Position numbers and translations under genes: made by a program. A stretch of DNA of 64,000 nucleotides, from contig PUDQ02000022.1 of assembly GCA_002964805.2 (NCBI GenBank), positions 62,001-126,000 on the forward strand, in the 5' to 3' direction. Below the pieces are notes generated by a model. That model saw only the letters and a program-made list of their open reading frames with translations. It was not told the DNA's origin and ran no database searches. Positions 31,577 to 45,500 of this stretch are shown piece after piece; the stretch's first letter is position 1; each line of letters opens with the position of its first letter. The DNA is from Trametes villosa. Its lineage: Eukaryota > Basidiomycota > Agaricomycetes > Polyporales > Polyporaceae.

Positions 31577-34500
31577 GCATGAGCATCACAACAGGGCATA
31601 ATGTGGTCGTATTCATCGGTTTCATGGAAATCTCTTGTCTTGGGTGAGCACGCCTTGCCCCCACTGAGCATTTGCGAGAAGTAACTCATTCGTCAAGCAG
31701 AGTTCTTGTGCGCTTCCGCCTCGTCATTGAGGGATTGCTTTGTACTACTAGTTTCAGAGGTGCGATAGTATAATATATAGCACCAATGCTTACAAGAACT
31801 CGTGAGCATTCGAACTCCAGATCCGCTTATAGGTCCCACGATACTCTGCAGCGGACTTTCCGCCACGCACTCCGCCTTGTCACGCCTTTCGGTGCAGCAG
31901 CATTGACCCCTCTTATTCTCAGGCTTTCCACAACGTATGAATATACTTTCCGCAAGCCGTGACATCGAGACGCCGGCTTTCAATCGAAGTCTGATCGCCC
32001 AGGTAGATCCAATGTCCCTCGAGGTACGGTGTACCGTCCATTCAATGATCTCGATATTTTACATGTTCCGTGCCCAGCACACAGCACACAGCCCCTACAA
32101 GTGCCGAACGCTGCCGTCTAGCAAAACTTCACATAGAGGCCCCTCGTCGTCGAGTCCCTAGGTTCTACCGGATACATCGCGCGGCAAGAACAAGATACAG
32201 CTCCTCCTGAGCATTCAGACATACGATCGATCGGGCAAGCGATCGCGACGCCGACTCTATTCGACGGGCGAGAACCACACGTCCGGCGCCTAGCGAGTGG
32301 TCAGCTGGACATGGTCGCCCCGGTGATATGTCCTCGCGCGCGACTGCGACGGAAAACAAAGGTGCGTCTTCCCATATACGCTGGTGAACAGCCGTGCCTG
32401 TGCCGCTAGAACTGATGGGCCCCCGACAGAACGCGGCGTCCCCAGCGACCCGTGCGTCCTCACGCGGGGCGGGGTGGTACAGTGAGGTCCACCTGGTGCC
32501 CGCCAAGCGGGCGATGGGCGTGGACTCGCTCGGTGGTGCGCCTGGCTCGTGTCGACGTGGCCTACGCCTGTCGACGAAGCATTGAAACGGATTTTGGGCT
32601 CCGACGGGTGCGAATGAATGCCGGACAGTGGCCTCTAGGCCGGACCAGGTCGCAGCATCGCACTTGTCCGCTGGAGATACCCGCCCCGTTCGTGATCTTT
32701 CACGAGTGGCACCATCGGTGGATTGCAGCCCTCTGGGCATGGAGTTGCGCATTCATTGACACCCACAGCTCACCGTACGAGTGGATACATGCGCAAGAGG
32801 GTGTTCGGTCTCTCCGCCCGATCGAATCCGCGTTATGGTCCCGCTCGCTCCCCCTACGCTTGCTATGGGATAGCCTGTCCCGCTATGTCCACCCCATCGC
32901 CCCCGGTACATCTCTGAGTGATCAAGGGTGGAAACCTTGCGGCATTGACGAAAGCGGAAGCCGAGCTGCACCCACAGCATCCTGTGGGTACAGTCTATTC
33001 GTGAATGGCATCCTCGACTGTATACTGATTATCCTCTGCACCCCAACAGGGCTTCCAGTGCTGCTAAAGGCATGGCCCCTCGCACGAACTATCTCGAAGC
33101 CGCCGCGGCCCCCACTCATCACCACCCTGCCCCTCGCTATCGACCCCGCAGCGTCGAACAAAAGCGAAGCCGCCACCGGCGTGCGGCACGACTCCGCTCT
33201 GGCAGTTCGTCGCATTCGAGAGGGCAACGCCATCGCCGCAGCGACGCGCGAAGCCCGCGCTCGAAGCCCGCGCTCCCATCTGCCAGCCGCCGCCCTTCTC
33301 GCATTCAGATAAGCCGCCTCGTGCCCGCGCGCCCCAGCACCTTCGTGCGGCCGCTCACACGCCCGCACGTTCGAGAGTAGTTCGCGCCCGCGTCCCTCCG
33401 TCCCCCAGCGCAGGGTCCTCCCACCGCGACGAAGTCTATCACTCTCGGTGTCTTGCTCGCCTGTCGCCGTGGTTATTCGTGGCATGCCCAACGTACACGC
33501 TCGCCTATATCGCCCCGCGAGCGACGAACCTCTGCCGCGGTACCTGGTAGCACGCCGCTGGGTGCTACTACAGCCACCGGTGCGAGACAATGCAGCAGCC
33601 GAGCGCGAAGCCCCCTCCGCCGTTCGCGCGAACGTTCGAGCTCCCACCGGCGCCGCGCGACGCTGTTGTGCCGCCGGGCGCGCACGCACGCTGCGGGGTG
33701 TGCTTCGGCGGCTTGGCGCGCGACGCCTTGAATATCCGTTCTTTGCCCTCCGTTCTGCATTGCCGTTCTGACGGAGCGGAGACAGTTTGGCTGCCACCGG
33801 TCGGCACGCCTCGACGCCCTTCACCTGTCGCGTTGACCCTGCGCGTGGCGGCGCAGGGCGTGCATTCTCGAGCTCCGACGAGGGTGATAGAACGCACGAT
33901 CGTACGCTGGCATACAATGCACGCAATTCATGCTCACGTCCGATAGTCCGTTGCGTTGGGGCCGCGACGCCGCAGCCCAGGTGCGGGCCTGTGCACCCCA
34001 CGGGCGTCGGACGGCGCATGACAGCGCGCTGGGCGATCGAAGCCGGCGGCGTCGCAGCGTCTGCGCGACTGTATTGCACGCAGTCGCGGCTCTGCCCAGC
34101 ACAGTCGCGCTCAAGCCTCAGTTTCGCCGTGCGCGCCTCCCGCCGCTCACGGGTCCGCCCCGTGCGCTCACTTGACCGCGGGCGACGGCCCTGGGCGGTC
34201 GGTTACTCATGATCGACGTCATGGTTGACCGGGGTGTGTTCGCGATGCTACGATGTAAATGAAGTGAGGCCATGGCGTGCGCTGCGGACGCTCGAGAGCG
34301 ACCGCGGCCGTGCGTTGTATTGAAGCGTGTATACTCGAACCACGAAGTTCCAAGAATATACTGTGCACGCTCGGCCTCTAACTCCGACGGCCATATGACA
34401 GCCACAGATAGTACAGGATTGTGTGCCAGTGAGCACTGAGGACCCGTGAGGTAAGAGTGATAGCGTCCAACTTGTTCGCAGCTTCTAGCAAGTTACGAGA

Positions 34501-36732
34501 GCACAAGAGATACGAGCAGACCGGGAGTGCGAGTTGTCGGAAGATAAGCACGGTGACTGCCTCCTCCAACCACACGTCCGAGTTTGCTGACACTCGTACT
34601 CAGCAATACTTAGTGGATGCACAAGCAAGTAGCCCTACGAGCAGGTTATCACGTTCAGCGTCACGCCCGACAGGAACGGCTTACCGAACGTCCACACCCT
34701 GACCTACTGCCAAGGAGCTCCAAGCTTGGCACAACAGGCCGGGGAGCGGGGGCGGGGGGCGGGGCGCGCGCCCGCACCCCGGACTGCGCGCCCGGGTCCG
34801 GAGCTGCATATTGAATCCGTGCGTCGCGGGCGATCGACTCTCCCTTTTGCAGGCTCCGCGTCGCGTATTGTCGCGTTCTGGAACTGACGCATACGAGCCG
34901 ACGCCTTCGAGCCTGTCGGTCGCGGGAGCGTCAGCGTTCTTCCGTTCATTGAGCAGGGCACGAACAGAACGAGGTCCGGCGTGGGCAGGCATGCCCGCGT
35001 CCTCGATCGAAAAATAGTCGGCGGTCGGTATTCCGGAGTCGGTGGTCGGGAGTCGGTACCGTCGGGAGTCGTCGACTCAACACTCGGAATGTCTGGAGGA
35101 ACTTGGCTGCACCGCGCCGCTGCTCAGGGGCCCGGCACGACCATCGGTGCGGTGCGGTGCACCCACCCCCACAACTCCTCCCGCAAGTCAGACAGACTCC
35201 TCCTGCGGCACTTCTGGGGCGGACGCGTGCACGACCAGCTTGGGATAGGTCCGAACATGGCCCTCGGGCCCCACTAGCAGCGTTGAGTACTGCGGAGTGC
35301 TGGCAGAGCCACCACCACCGCGCACCACAGTTCCTTAACACGATCGACATGAGATTCGGATGCGAGATCGCTCAGGGGCTACCGGGCGTGACAGCGCTCA
35401 CCTTGGGGGGCGAAAAAATATCGAGTCGTCCATCGGAGGAGGCGGCAGCCCGACGAGTACTTTCCCGTGTTTGTTCTGCGATTTGGAATGCTTGGAGTCG
35501 AGGCGTCGAAATCCTGGAGACTCGCAAGCCGGTCCCTGGATGCCCGCGGCGTCCGCCGTGCCATTAAACAGTTGCATATGGGCCGTGTGGGGAACCTCGG
35601 GCTTGGCAGGCCACGTCGATCGCGCGGAACGCAGGAGGATCACCGTCTGCGCGTTCGCGGAAGTCGAACAGTCCCTACGGCACACGGCGCGCGCAATTGA
35701 GCGAAGGATTCAAGGAAACGTATTGCATGTGTAGCAGGCACTAGAGTACAGGGTGATGATATGCAGCGTGTTCGGGGCGGGCGTGAGCGGTCGATGCGTG
35801 AGATAAACCAAGCGATATTCGACGGGACCGGAAGCAGGGCCCTCGAGAGGGCGGTAAGGAGCGGATGAGGCGCGCAAGGCCCCGGCATTTCGTACTCGTA
35901 CACGAAGGAGGAAAGGAGAAGCAAGATGAGCGGGGAAGGGGGAGGGTTTTGCGGGGATGGCGCGATCGATTGCGAGAGAGAGGAAGGGGAGGCGGGAGAA
36001 GACGGGTGTGAGCGTGCGTGAGAGGCGAGATGTGGGAAGCGTGATGCGGGTGGGGGGCGAGATTGCGAGGGACGGGGGCGGGGCCGGGGCGAGCGAGCGA
36101 TAACGAGGACAGACAATTCTATGGGTTATGGTAAGCAACACCGAGACGAGACGCGGCGCCACGCCGTGGTCCGTGTATGCCTGCGTGCGACGCGCTCGTG
36201 CCTGAGAGATGGGAAGGGGAGATGGGAAGGGGAGAGGGGGCTAAGCAATGAGACGCAGCCGGGGCCGCGGAATGTACACTGTACAGCGTGAAATGGGACG
36301 AGAGATAGGGGCAGGCGCGAGCACGTCGCACGCCCACTTGGCGGGCAGCCGCATTTTCGGGTTGGGGGTGAGTGATGAGGGGAGGGGATGCGGGGTTTTG
36401 CAGGCAAGAAAGCGTTATGGTTAGGCGTACAACAGTCGCGGGCAGATAGGAATAGATAGCGCCGCGACCCGGGAGCCGCGGGCTTATCCGCGCGGGCGCG
36501 GCTAGTATTCATCAGGGTGGGGGATGCATGGAGGTGAGGGGGGAGGAGGGGAGGGGAGGGGGATGCGACGAAGGAGGTTTGCATACAAGAAGCCGAGTCC
36601 GGGCAGGGAATAAGTTAGCAGTCGAGGTTGAGCTCGCCGGGCCCCATGACGCGCGTGACGGGGGTATCGAGGAGCTCCGCGGTGGGCGAAACGCCAGTTT
36701 GCGGCGTCACGGCCCAGCAGCGTTGATTCAGG
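31577..36732. other. Gene-poor region 1 (about 5.2 kb)
   Basis: I recognise no gene. Long frames (minus 32922-34079, plus 32452-33312) have Arg/Ala/Pro-heavy, domain-free translations with no plausible splice structure, as expected of random GC-rich DNA. No long terminal repeats, transposase or reverse-transcriptase motifs were seen. Small features: a TCGG-rich short repeat at about 35018-35075 and a G-run cluster at 36538-36564. Confidence 0.55.
36538..36564 (+). repeat. G-run cluster (potential G-quadruplex)
   Basis: Runs of four to six G separated by single A or AGGA on the plus strand, about 170-195 bp past the stop codon of the GAC1-like gene. Enough runs for an intramolecular quadruplex; no function is claimed. 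Confidence 0.6.
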
Positions 36733-39558
36733 TTAACCCATGTGCGCTATAGGAAAGGGCGTCAGCGCTCGGATCATGAGATGTGTGCAGATAGACAGCG
36801 ACGACGGGCGGGCGGGGAGCGAGCAAGACGTAACGAGAGGCAGCGCGAGGTAGCTGCACGACGTTTGTGCGGGCGGGAGAAGAGGCCGGCTCGGATCCTC
36901 TCCCCAACGTCGCATTTTACCCCGCACGTCTCACTCGCACCCCACCCGCCCCCACCCATCACCCGCCCTGACAGACAGAGAGAACGAGTGCTCACCTCCA
37001 ACCATGCCCGCGTCGGGCAGCGCGCCAAAGCTAAACCCCGGGAAACCGTACCCCGACCCCGCCCCAAACCCCACCTTCGGCGTCGAGCCCCCGCTCCCCG
37101 TCCCCGTCCCCGTTACCGCCGCGCCGACCGCAGCCGCCGCAGCCGCAGACGCCAGCCGCGACGTCGGCGCCGGTGTCCCCGCGGGCGAGATGTGCGCGCT
37201 CGACGCCGGGGGCGGCGCGCTCTGCGCGAAGCACCACTGCCGCAGGAGCGCGGCGTAGCTCGGGTCGCTCGTGTCCACGCGCGCGTTCGCGTTCGCCGCC
37301 GTCGCGGGCGACGCGTTCAGGCCGAGCTCGCGCACGGCGGTGCTCAGCGCCGCGGCCGCCTTGCGCTCCTCCTCGTCCATCACGGGCGCGGGCGACTCCG
37401 AGCGGGGCCCCTCGAGCCCGAGGCCGGTGAGCTTCGAGGCACGCGGCTCGGGGCTGCCGCGCCGGGGGCTCGCGTTGCCGCTGCCCGCGGGACTGCTGTC
37501 CTTGGACTGCGGCGGGCTCAGGAGCTGCTGAAAGGGGTAGCCGTACGAGGGGCTGAACGACCGCGCCTGAGCGGCGAGCGCAGCAGGCGACGGGCCGGGG
37601 ATGGACGAGAGCGGGTTGGAAGCCGGAGGCGTCGACGAAGAGGCACTGGGCGAGGAAGGACCTGCCCATGATGGCGCGGTCTCGCTGAAGTTGGGCAGGC
37701 TTGCAGGCGGGATGGGTACAACCGCGGTAGGTGTGCTCGGCCCGTCGGTCGGCGTCTTAACCTCCTCGGAGGGAGAGGGCTTGGGCTCGTCAGCGCTCAG
37801 GCTGACCTCGCTTGGTAAGCTCGCGCTTCGCGCACGGACGGTGCCCGGCGGCGTCGTCGGCGGGGTGACCATGGCTGACGACGTCCCGGGAGCGACGTAG
37901 TTGCTCAGGGAGAGCTTCTTCGAGAGGTAAGCAGCGGTGGGAGACCCGAGCCCGCGCTCAGTCATCTTCTCGCGGTCTGCGTGCTCACGCTCCTTCCATT
38001 GGCCCTGCACCTCGTTAAAGGAGGGGGACATGGCCGGGAACGGCGAAGACAGGCTGCGAGTGAGCTGGGGAGGCACGGGCAGCGCAAGCTGTCGGGAGGA
38101 GACAAACGGAAGGGGAACGGAGCCCGTCGTCGGGGTCGTCTTCAACGTACTCGGGGCACTGAAGGTGCGTTGCTGGGAGTGGGACATCGACAGCGAGGGC
38201 GACGGGAGCGGCGACGCGGCTGCGCGCCGGAAGCCGACCCGGTAGTTCTTGTCGTCGTTGTTGTCCCACCACTCGCCGCCCGAACCGGGGTTGTACCGGA
38301 CGACGAGGAAAAGCGTCCGGTCGGCGAGCTTCGCCTCGTAGTCCTCTAACCGGATCGTGAAGCTGTTCGCGAGCAATCAAATTTTAGTTACGCCCGATAG
38401 GAAGAGCGACGATCCGTACCTGAAGCGATCCCACGTCGGACCGGCTGCCTCCTTATCCTCCTCACCGGGCTGGCCGCTCGCGATCTTGCCCGCGACGTCG
38501 CCCATCGTGCGCGCACGCGGGAACGGCGGCGGGAGGCCGGGGAGGCTCACGACGTGCTTGCAGAGGACCTCGCTGGTGGTCTGCCAGTCGTCGAGGGTAA
38601 ACCGCACCGCCACAACCTTCTCGAACGAGAGATTCCGAACAAGGACCGTGCCCCTGAGGGTCGGCGGGCGGGTCCGAGGGAGCGCGAGGGTCTCGAGGAA
38701 GACGTTCGCGTACGGGGACGGGTTCGTCTTCGGGATCGGGTGCGACCGCTCGGGGCTGGGGTCGATCTCGTGCATGATAGCGGTGGGAGCCGGGGTGAGA
38801 GGAGACGAGAGGAGAGGGAAGGGGAAGGAGCTCTCTGCCTCAGTCTCGGTCTCGGTCTCCTCACCTGCAGGCTTGGAGATCGACGCAGGCTTCCCTGTGC
38901 GGTTGTATACCCGGACGCTCTCGAGACCCGAATCCTTCTCGGCAAAGTGGACATTCTTGGGCGTGTTGGGGGTGGCGGGAGCCGACTGCGCGCGCACATG
39001 TCTCACCTGGAGGTCAGGAATGTTCGGGGTGGAAGCAGAGCCCTTGAGCGAAGACTTGAGGGGCTTGCCGTTGGAGAGGATGATGGGAGTGGAGGGGGTG
39101 CGTGGGAGAGAGGGGGAGGTGACCTTGGAGGAAGATCGGGAGTAATTGGCGAAGAACGGAGAGGGGCCGCCCGAGGGGGAGACAGGGGAGGAGGTGGGGA
39201 AGGGTACGGCGGTCGGTGGCTCGAGGGCGGGGATGTCTATGCGAGAGGGTGGCGGTATTGAGGGGGAGAACTTGCCGGTGTTCATGGAGAGGCGGAGGGA
39301 GTTGAGGGGGGAGTAGGGGCTCGCATAGGTGGGGTAGGTGGGCCTTGGCTCGTCGTCGTGGGCATTATCGTCGTCATTGTCGTTGTTGATGTGGAAGACG
39401 GCCTTCTTGTTGAGGCGGGGGAGCTGGCCGAGGGGGGCGAATGCGCCGGGGCCGCGCTCGTCAGAGAAGTTGGAGGCGGAGCGGGTGCGACGGTGGTGGG
39501 ACGGGCGAGTGGCAGTCGCGGTCGGGCCAGCGTCGGAGGAGGGGCCGGCGTAGGGCAT
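36733..39558 (-). CDS. GAC1: Gac1-like glycogen-targeting PP1 regulatory subunit (CBM21)
   Basis: 839 aa. Exons: 38420-39558, 36996-38362 and 36733-36746 (the last holds four codons and the stop). A disordered Ser/Pro N-terminus carries KNVHF at 201-205, a canonical [RK]xVxF docking site for the type-1 phosphatase catalytic subunit. A CBM21 module spans about 285-430, crossing the first intron: VLVRNLSFEKVVAVRFTLDDW, then SFTIRLEDYE and EWWDNNDDKNYRVGF, the Trp/Asn/Tyr signature that binds glycogen or starch. The remaining roughly 400 residues are low-complexity Ser/Pro/Ala and contain LLRQWCFAQS. By family it recruits PP1 (Glc7) to glycogen to activate glycogen synthase. The donor at 36995 is a perfect GTGAGC. 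An alternative reading of the last exon stays open to 36615 but needs a poor GTGGGG donor. Confidence 0.88.
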
Positions 39559-42500
39559 CGCAGCGGATGAGATGGGAGGGGGAGGGGCTGCAGGTGGCAG
39601 GATAAGATGCGGCGATGGGAGAGGGAGGCGTTATATCAAGCTCGCATTCCAGAAACCAAGGCAGGGGGCGATGGAAGCTCGAGCGCCCGCCCACCGCACG
39701 CGCGACAAGTTATGAGGGACAGGGTCCAGAGTCTAGTCCTCCGCGCTTTCTTGCCCGCCCTAGCCTTTTCCGGCCGTGATGTCATCCATCTCCCGCCGTC
39801 CCACTCCTCCCGCCCGACTACAACAGCCCTCTCCGCCGTACGTGCTCCATATCCCAGCAGCCACCCGCGCTGCGTCGCGCACTCCTCCGCGCCCACGCCG
39901 CCCGCCTTCGCAAGCTCTTTCCCTCCCTGCGCCGCCCTTGCGCGTGCAAACGTGCCCCCCTCTATTCACCCGCCCAACTGAATGCACCTCCCGTTCTGGT
40001 CGCTCCCACTCCACTCACGTTCCAGGTCCGACCTCCTATCGCCCTTCACCGCACTGCCAGATAACCGGCAATCTCGCCATCCCCTCCGTCACTTCCCACC
40101 GCTCCCAGCCCATTTCTTCCTGCGATTCCTTTCCCACTCGCGAACGCCCTCTCTCCGCTCTCGCCGCCCTCCTCCAACAATCCTCCGATGCCTCCATCCA
40201 GCGCACATCAACCAGCTCTGATCCCCTTCTTGGCTTTCCCATCCACCGGCCTCTTCTCTCCCTCTTCCCCCGCCCCGGTTCCCCGCGCCCCGACTGCCCT
40301 TTCCAGCTCCCGAATCTAATTCATCCTGCTCCACCCACCCGTCCCCCCGGCACCCGCGCAGGCGTCCCCAACCACCCTCCCCCAATGGCGTGCTGCCTCG
40401 CGGCCCCCCGCAACATCTCTGGGCCATCCCATCGAACGCTCTTCACAATCCCCGCATGGGCTTTCCCCGCCCAAGTCCGCCCCGCGCCCCCCGCCTCCAG
40501 ACGGCGGCGGCACCATCCCTCTCCCGCCCCGCCCCCGCCCCAAAAACGCCAGGCGGGACAACCGTGGCCAGGCGCCCGCTCACGCTGCCGCTCTGACACA
40601 CGCCCTCTTGGATCGGCCGCCCAGATCTTCGTGATTCATTTTCCAATTCTGATCGAGGCTCGGCGCCTCAACCCAGATTGACTGAATGCCGATTCGCGAT
40701 CAATTGGCGGCGTCTGTTTGTTTGTTTGCTGACCGCCGTCACAGAGTGACCGCTAGCTCCGGTTCCTGCGTCACAGCCGACGCGTATTTTCGGGTTTCGG
40801 TGTTTCGCACGAACGCGTTACGTACGCGTCTAATCTGAGATCGAACTCCGACGCGTCGGGTTCCCGCGCTCCTCTGCGCCGGGCGCGTCGCGACGCGTTC
40901 TTGCTCGCTCACCACCACTCATATCGTACCTCTGCTGCTGCTCTCTAGCCTACTTCACCGCGCATACATATGCTAGGGAGCTCATTAATACATCCTGCGC
41001 TCGCTTCAGTTGCCAGCACATCTATAGCGTTCGAACCGAAGTCGACTGCGGCTTCTTCACGGAGTTCTCGAGTTCTGGTCGCGCAGCTTCCACGGCCACG
41101 ATATCTCCCTGCTCTCTGCCCGTATGAATGCGTTCCTGGGGTCTCGCCCTCTGCGCCTGTGCCAGTCTCGCGCGCACCCCTTCTCTCGCTGCCATTGTTG
41201 CGCCTTTCTGGCAAGCACCCTGCGCTCGCGAGTCGCCATCGCACATCTGTCGCCCGCCGGCCGCGCGTATCAGCCCCTGCACTCCGACGACGTCGACGCC
41301 CGCGTTCGGCAGTCCCACTGCCTCCCGCGCCCCCCTGCTGCTCCCGTTCCGCGCGACGGATGCCGACGGAGTTGGGCCCTCCGTCCGACGGCGCTCCAGC
41401 GTGGGCGTTCCCCGAGGCCTGGTCCCACTGTCAAGGCGCGCCTCGCGTATCGTCCCACTTCTGCTTTCCATTGTCGCCTGGCGCGTTCGCTTATGCTAAG
41501 GCTCGCATCAGATTCGTCGCATGCGCCCGAACGTTGGGGTTGGAAGGTGGATGGACGTGGGCTGCCACACTCCATGGCTGTGGACGTCTGCCACCACCGA
41601 TCCGCATCCATACACTCAGGTCGGCATCCTCACATTGATATGCACCCCTCCCCACCCGCTGGCAATCGCACTCCGAGTCTCGACGCCTCTGAGTCTCGTA
41701 ACACATCAACCTCCCTATCATCTAAGCGCGTCGAGGAACAGAGGAAGATCGGTCACTCCCTGCGGCCGCGGCGGCAGACGCAAAGACACTCCAACGCTGC
41801 GGACGTCGACGTCCACAACCCTCGTCTGCCGCCGCGGCCGTAGCGCGTCGCCCGCGCGAACTCTGATCCTCGCCCCCGTCCTCTCTTATCGCGTACACAG
41901 CGAACTCGAAGAAGCGGTTCTGAGCTTCGACGCGCCACTGCACGCATGTGGGCATGGCGATTCGAATCGTCGCGTCGCGGTTTTACGTGCTGTCTGCATG
42001 GGCGGCTAAGGCGAGCCCGATGTGGCCGGGCTGGTTATGGAAAGAGTTGCTGCGCTCTCATTTTGCCACACTGTGCGATGATGGTTCGTTATGCACGCTC
42101 AGCCAGATCTGATGCCAGCGTGCATTGCAGGCCAGCGGCGCACGCGTGTGCACACGACGCTCTCGATCTGTGAGTGCTTTATACCGTACCCTGAAATGCG
42201 AGACGTCCTCGGCAGACGCGTCCTTCTCGCGCGAGCGACAGCGGCAAATGTAAACCCAAACGCAGCCCCTTGTTCCACGAGTGCTAACTTAGGCTCGCAT
42301 CGCGCGTACAAGCGAACGCGTCTGTGAACGGCCTCTTGTCGCATATCCTGCCGAGGATACGGCGGGCGGGCGTGCCGCAGCTTCTCGAGCTACGCTGCAC
42401 TACGACGCTCCCTTCGCCCTTCGCTCGCTTGTCCGCGACTCACGGGTCTTGCATTCAGGTATGTAAGTAGCAAAGTTGTCATGAGAGCAGCGCTATACCT

Positions 42501-45500
42501 TCCTCACTAGCCGCTACAGCTCAGATGATGTCCCCGCGCGATGTGGATCTGATCCCCTGATCCCCAGCAGCGCTACCCCCGCCCTCCGACCCCCGAGGCT
42601 CCCATCCGGTCAATGACATGTCAATCCTGCGAGGCGCCGCACCCAGCGAAAGGACAAAGTGACGCAGCGTCGAGACTCGGGACCCTGACGACTCGCGGGG
42701 TCCCAGCCTGATGCAGGGCCAGCTCACGCCGACAGGACCGCCCGCCCCCTCGATCGGCGTGCGTGAGGGCTGCGCTCGCGCTTTACGTATCGAAGACGTG
42801 CGCGTGCCTTCGCGAGCCTCTCCCGCCCGCTGCGGCTCTCATCGAGCGGAGTGGCTCGACGGCCTGTGCTCGGCTGGCCCTTCCTTCGATCGTGCGCTGC
42901 GGACAGTCGTGGGCTTGGGAGTGACGGGCGCGTTCGAGAAGGTGCGTCGCTGTGGCCGCCGTGCTTCGCGCGCGTTCGGGGAACAAGTCACGTCGACAGG
43001 GCGGTGTACAACGTCGCGCGCGACGCTCCCAGGTGAGTACTGGCCGCTTCTCCCACCAGTGCGGTTCAGCGCTGGCGGCTGGATAACAACTCAATCACAT
43101 CTCAAAGCCCAGAATACCAGAGACTAGAAACCAGACACTCGGCGGCCGAAGCAGGCCTGGGCGGCGGACGCGTCGATGACGGTGCGGCTAGGTCATGTAT
43201 CAGGTTGTGAATTGCAGCGCTGACGCGGTATGAAGGGTAGCTCGTGCACGCGTGGCACATGCTCAGTTTGGTGTTCTCCCGCCCTTTCGTGGAGTCGCGT
43301 CAGCAACTTCTGGTCGTGCGCTTCGCCCTGCGCGCTACGAGGTGTGTCCAGCTGAGCACTCACCCGTTGCTCACCGACTCCTTCACAGCGTTCAGGCGAT
43401 CAGGGTGCACACGAGCGCACCCAGACCACGGAGGAGGTCAGCCAAGCCCTCCCCGCGCGCTGCCTGCACGGCGGTGATGGGTACTTGCAACCAGGGTCGC
43501 ACGGCCGGCACGCGAGACGCTTCTCGCGCTCCCTTGTCCATCGGCCTTCCCAGACAATGTCGCGTCCCCTACGCTACGCGACACGGGCACGCGACACACG
43601 ACACGCGACACGCCCGGCCACGATCCATCTGACCTGCGCGGGATCTGGGAGGCACACCGCCTGCCGCTTGCCTGGAGTGCGCTTTCCCCCTCTCGCACGG
43701 CGGACGTGTCATCGATCAAGGTACCCGCGATCTCATATCCCGCACCGCAGTGCTTCTTCGCCCGCGTCCCCAAGCCATCGCCGTTTGCAGTAAGGCCACA
43801 TTTGCCACACTGGCAGCGAGCCGCCGCTTCCCCTCCAAACCCCTCCTGGCACCCCTCCCCCTGCCGCCGGCTCGTGCACGCCCACGTCAATGATCAGGCC
43901 ACCGTCCGCCAGGCTCAGGCTGCTTCCCCAGATCGGTCGCCGAGGCCACGACGAGGAGCGCCTACGCTACTCGAGCGGGTCCGCTGACTGCTCCGTGCGG
44001 CCGTGCGGGCGCTCCGAGCCTCGAGGCGCGCCCCGTGCGCGTACACGGCGACGGCAGAGCTCACACCGCGCCACAACGCTTGACGGCGGCGTGACCCTGC
44101 GACCTCACGACCTGCGCGGAGGGCGTGACAACGCAGATCGCAGGCGCCGCAGGGGCGAGTACGGCTTGGTTGGGGCTGGATTCCGCGTCGGCGTGGATGC
44201 GGGCTGGCCCTCGGAGCGGAGGTAAGGGGTGCTTCGCACGTCGCGGATACTCGGAGAACGCGACAACGTGGTGGCACCGGGTTCTACGCTCGCGCTTCTG
44301 TTCGCCCGCCGCCGGGTTTAGACGGGGTTTCGCCCCCTTGAACGCCTCGGGTTTGTGTTGCCTAGGCCCCCTCTCGAGCCTACACCGGTTCCGACGCTGG
44401 GCTCTGAAACATCGTCCAGACTGTATTTCACGCGCAACTCGAAGTTGAGCTCGCTATTGCCGGTGAGTAGAAACACGCGCATGTATGTTCGACGGATACA
44501 AGGATGAACCACGCTTACACTCGCCGATGATTGGCCACAGCCCAGACGCATGATCTAGATTGGGCAGTTATCGCACTCGTCCGTAGCCGAGGCCAGCCTG
44601 TCGTTACTCAAACGTACTGACTAGGCGCCCATGGGCGGAAGTACGAGACGCGGAGCGCCCGGCGTCAAACCGTCCGCGGGTGAATGGGCCTCGGGCTCGG
44701 GCTCGGAAGACGGGGTGCGTTCCTCCCTCGTTCCGTCCCGGGACGGCGCGCTGACACCTGTTTATCGCCGACAGCCGTCTAGCATGGTCGGGTCGTACAC
44801 GGCTCACGATGCGCGGTTCTTCGCAGCGCCCGAGGGATTTGACAGGCACACCGCCATTGGTGTCAATCCACGACGACCGAGTCGCCGGTCAACTAGGGCC
44901 CGAGAGCGAGGTCATGGCTTCGGCATGCTCGCAGTCAGTGGTAGGCGCACACACCGAGGACGCGCTGGGACGCAGCGCCCGCAAAGGCGGGCGGGTTCCC
45001 ACTTATGCCTCTGCGCTCTCACATTATCTCCGCACGCCCATCCGCAACCTCCGCTTATGCTGCGTCGCAACGTCGCACGCCCGTCAAGGATCGCCCGAGC
45101 CTCGGCCATGAACAACGCCTCGCTCTTCAGGTGCATTACCCGGTTCAGCGGTCGCAATGTGCAGCTATCCGGTCAGGCGCTTGGGTCATCAACTCATGCA
45201 CACGGTCTACAGTGAAAGGCGGCCGTGGCAAATTTCACGACGCCTGTTGGTGGCGTCCAATGTCAAGGTACGCATGCGCTCGCCATTCCGACGCCTGCTC
45301 AAAAAATTCTACCGTTCCAGGCGCTCCGAGCATTACGGTATAATCACGGCACCCGCAACACTGCCGGCTCACTCAGGGCAGCGCGCCCGTCGAACTGGAA
45401 TGCGCTCGACGCCACAATGATGGTGCTTCGTTCTCCCGCGCTCGCGATCCCACGCGCCGACGTCCTTGGGATTCCCTATTCTGTGCGGGCGTGACAGCCC

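Noticed and set aside
32922..34079. 385-codon minus-strand frame and an overlapping 286-codon plus-strand frame at 32452-33312
   Set aside because: Translations are dominated by Arg/Ala/Pro/Ser with no domain, signal or exon logic; long chance frames are expected at this GC content.
36615..36732. Longer C-terminus of the GAC1-like protein ending LNLDC
   Set aside because: It needs a phase-0 GTGGGG donor; the canonical GTGAGC donor at 36995 puts the last exon in a frame that stops at 36733.
31577..36732. LTR retrotransposon remnants in the gene-poor region
   Set aside because: No terminal repeats, primer-binding site or reverse transcriptase/integrase motifs could be read on either strand.
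39776..40681. 301-codon plus-strand frame upstream of GAC1
   Set aside because: Pro/Ser/Arg low complexity produced by a pyrimidine-rich promoter region; no motif and no splice pattern.
43560..43625. Short ACGCGACAC-like direct repeats as a possible CRISPR or satellite array
   Set aside because: Only a few irregular copies without spacers; this is eukaryotic DNA and the tract is simple low complexity.
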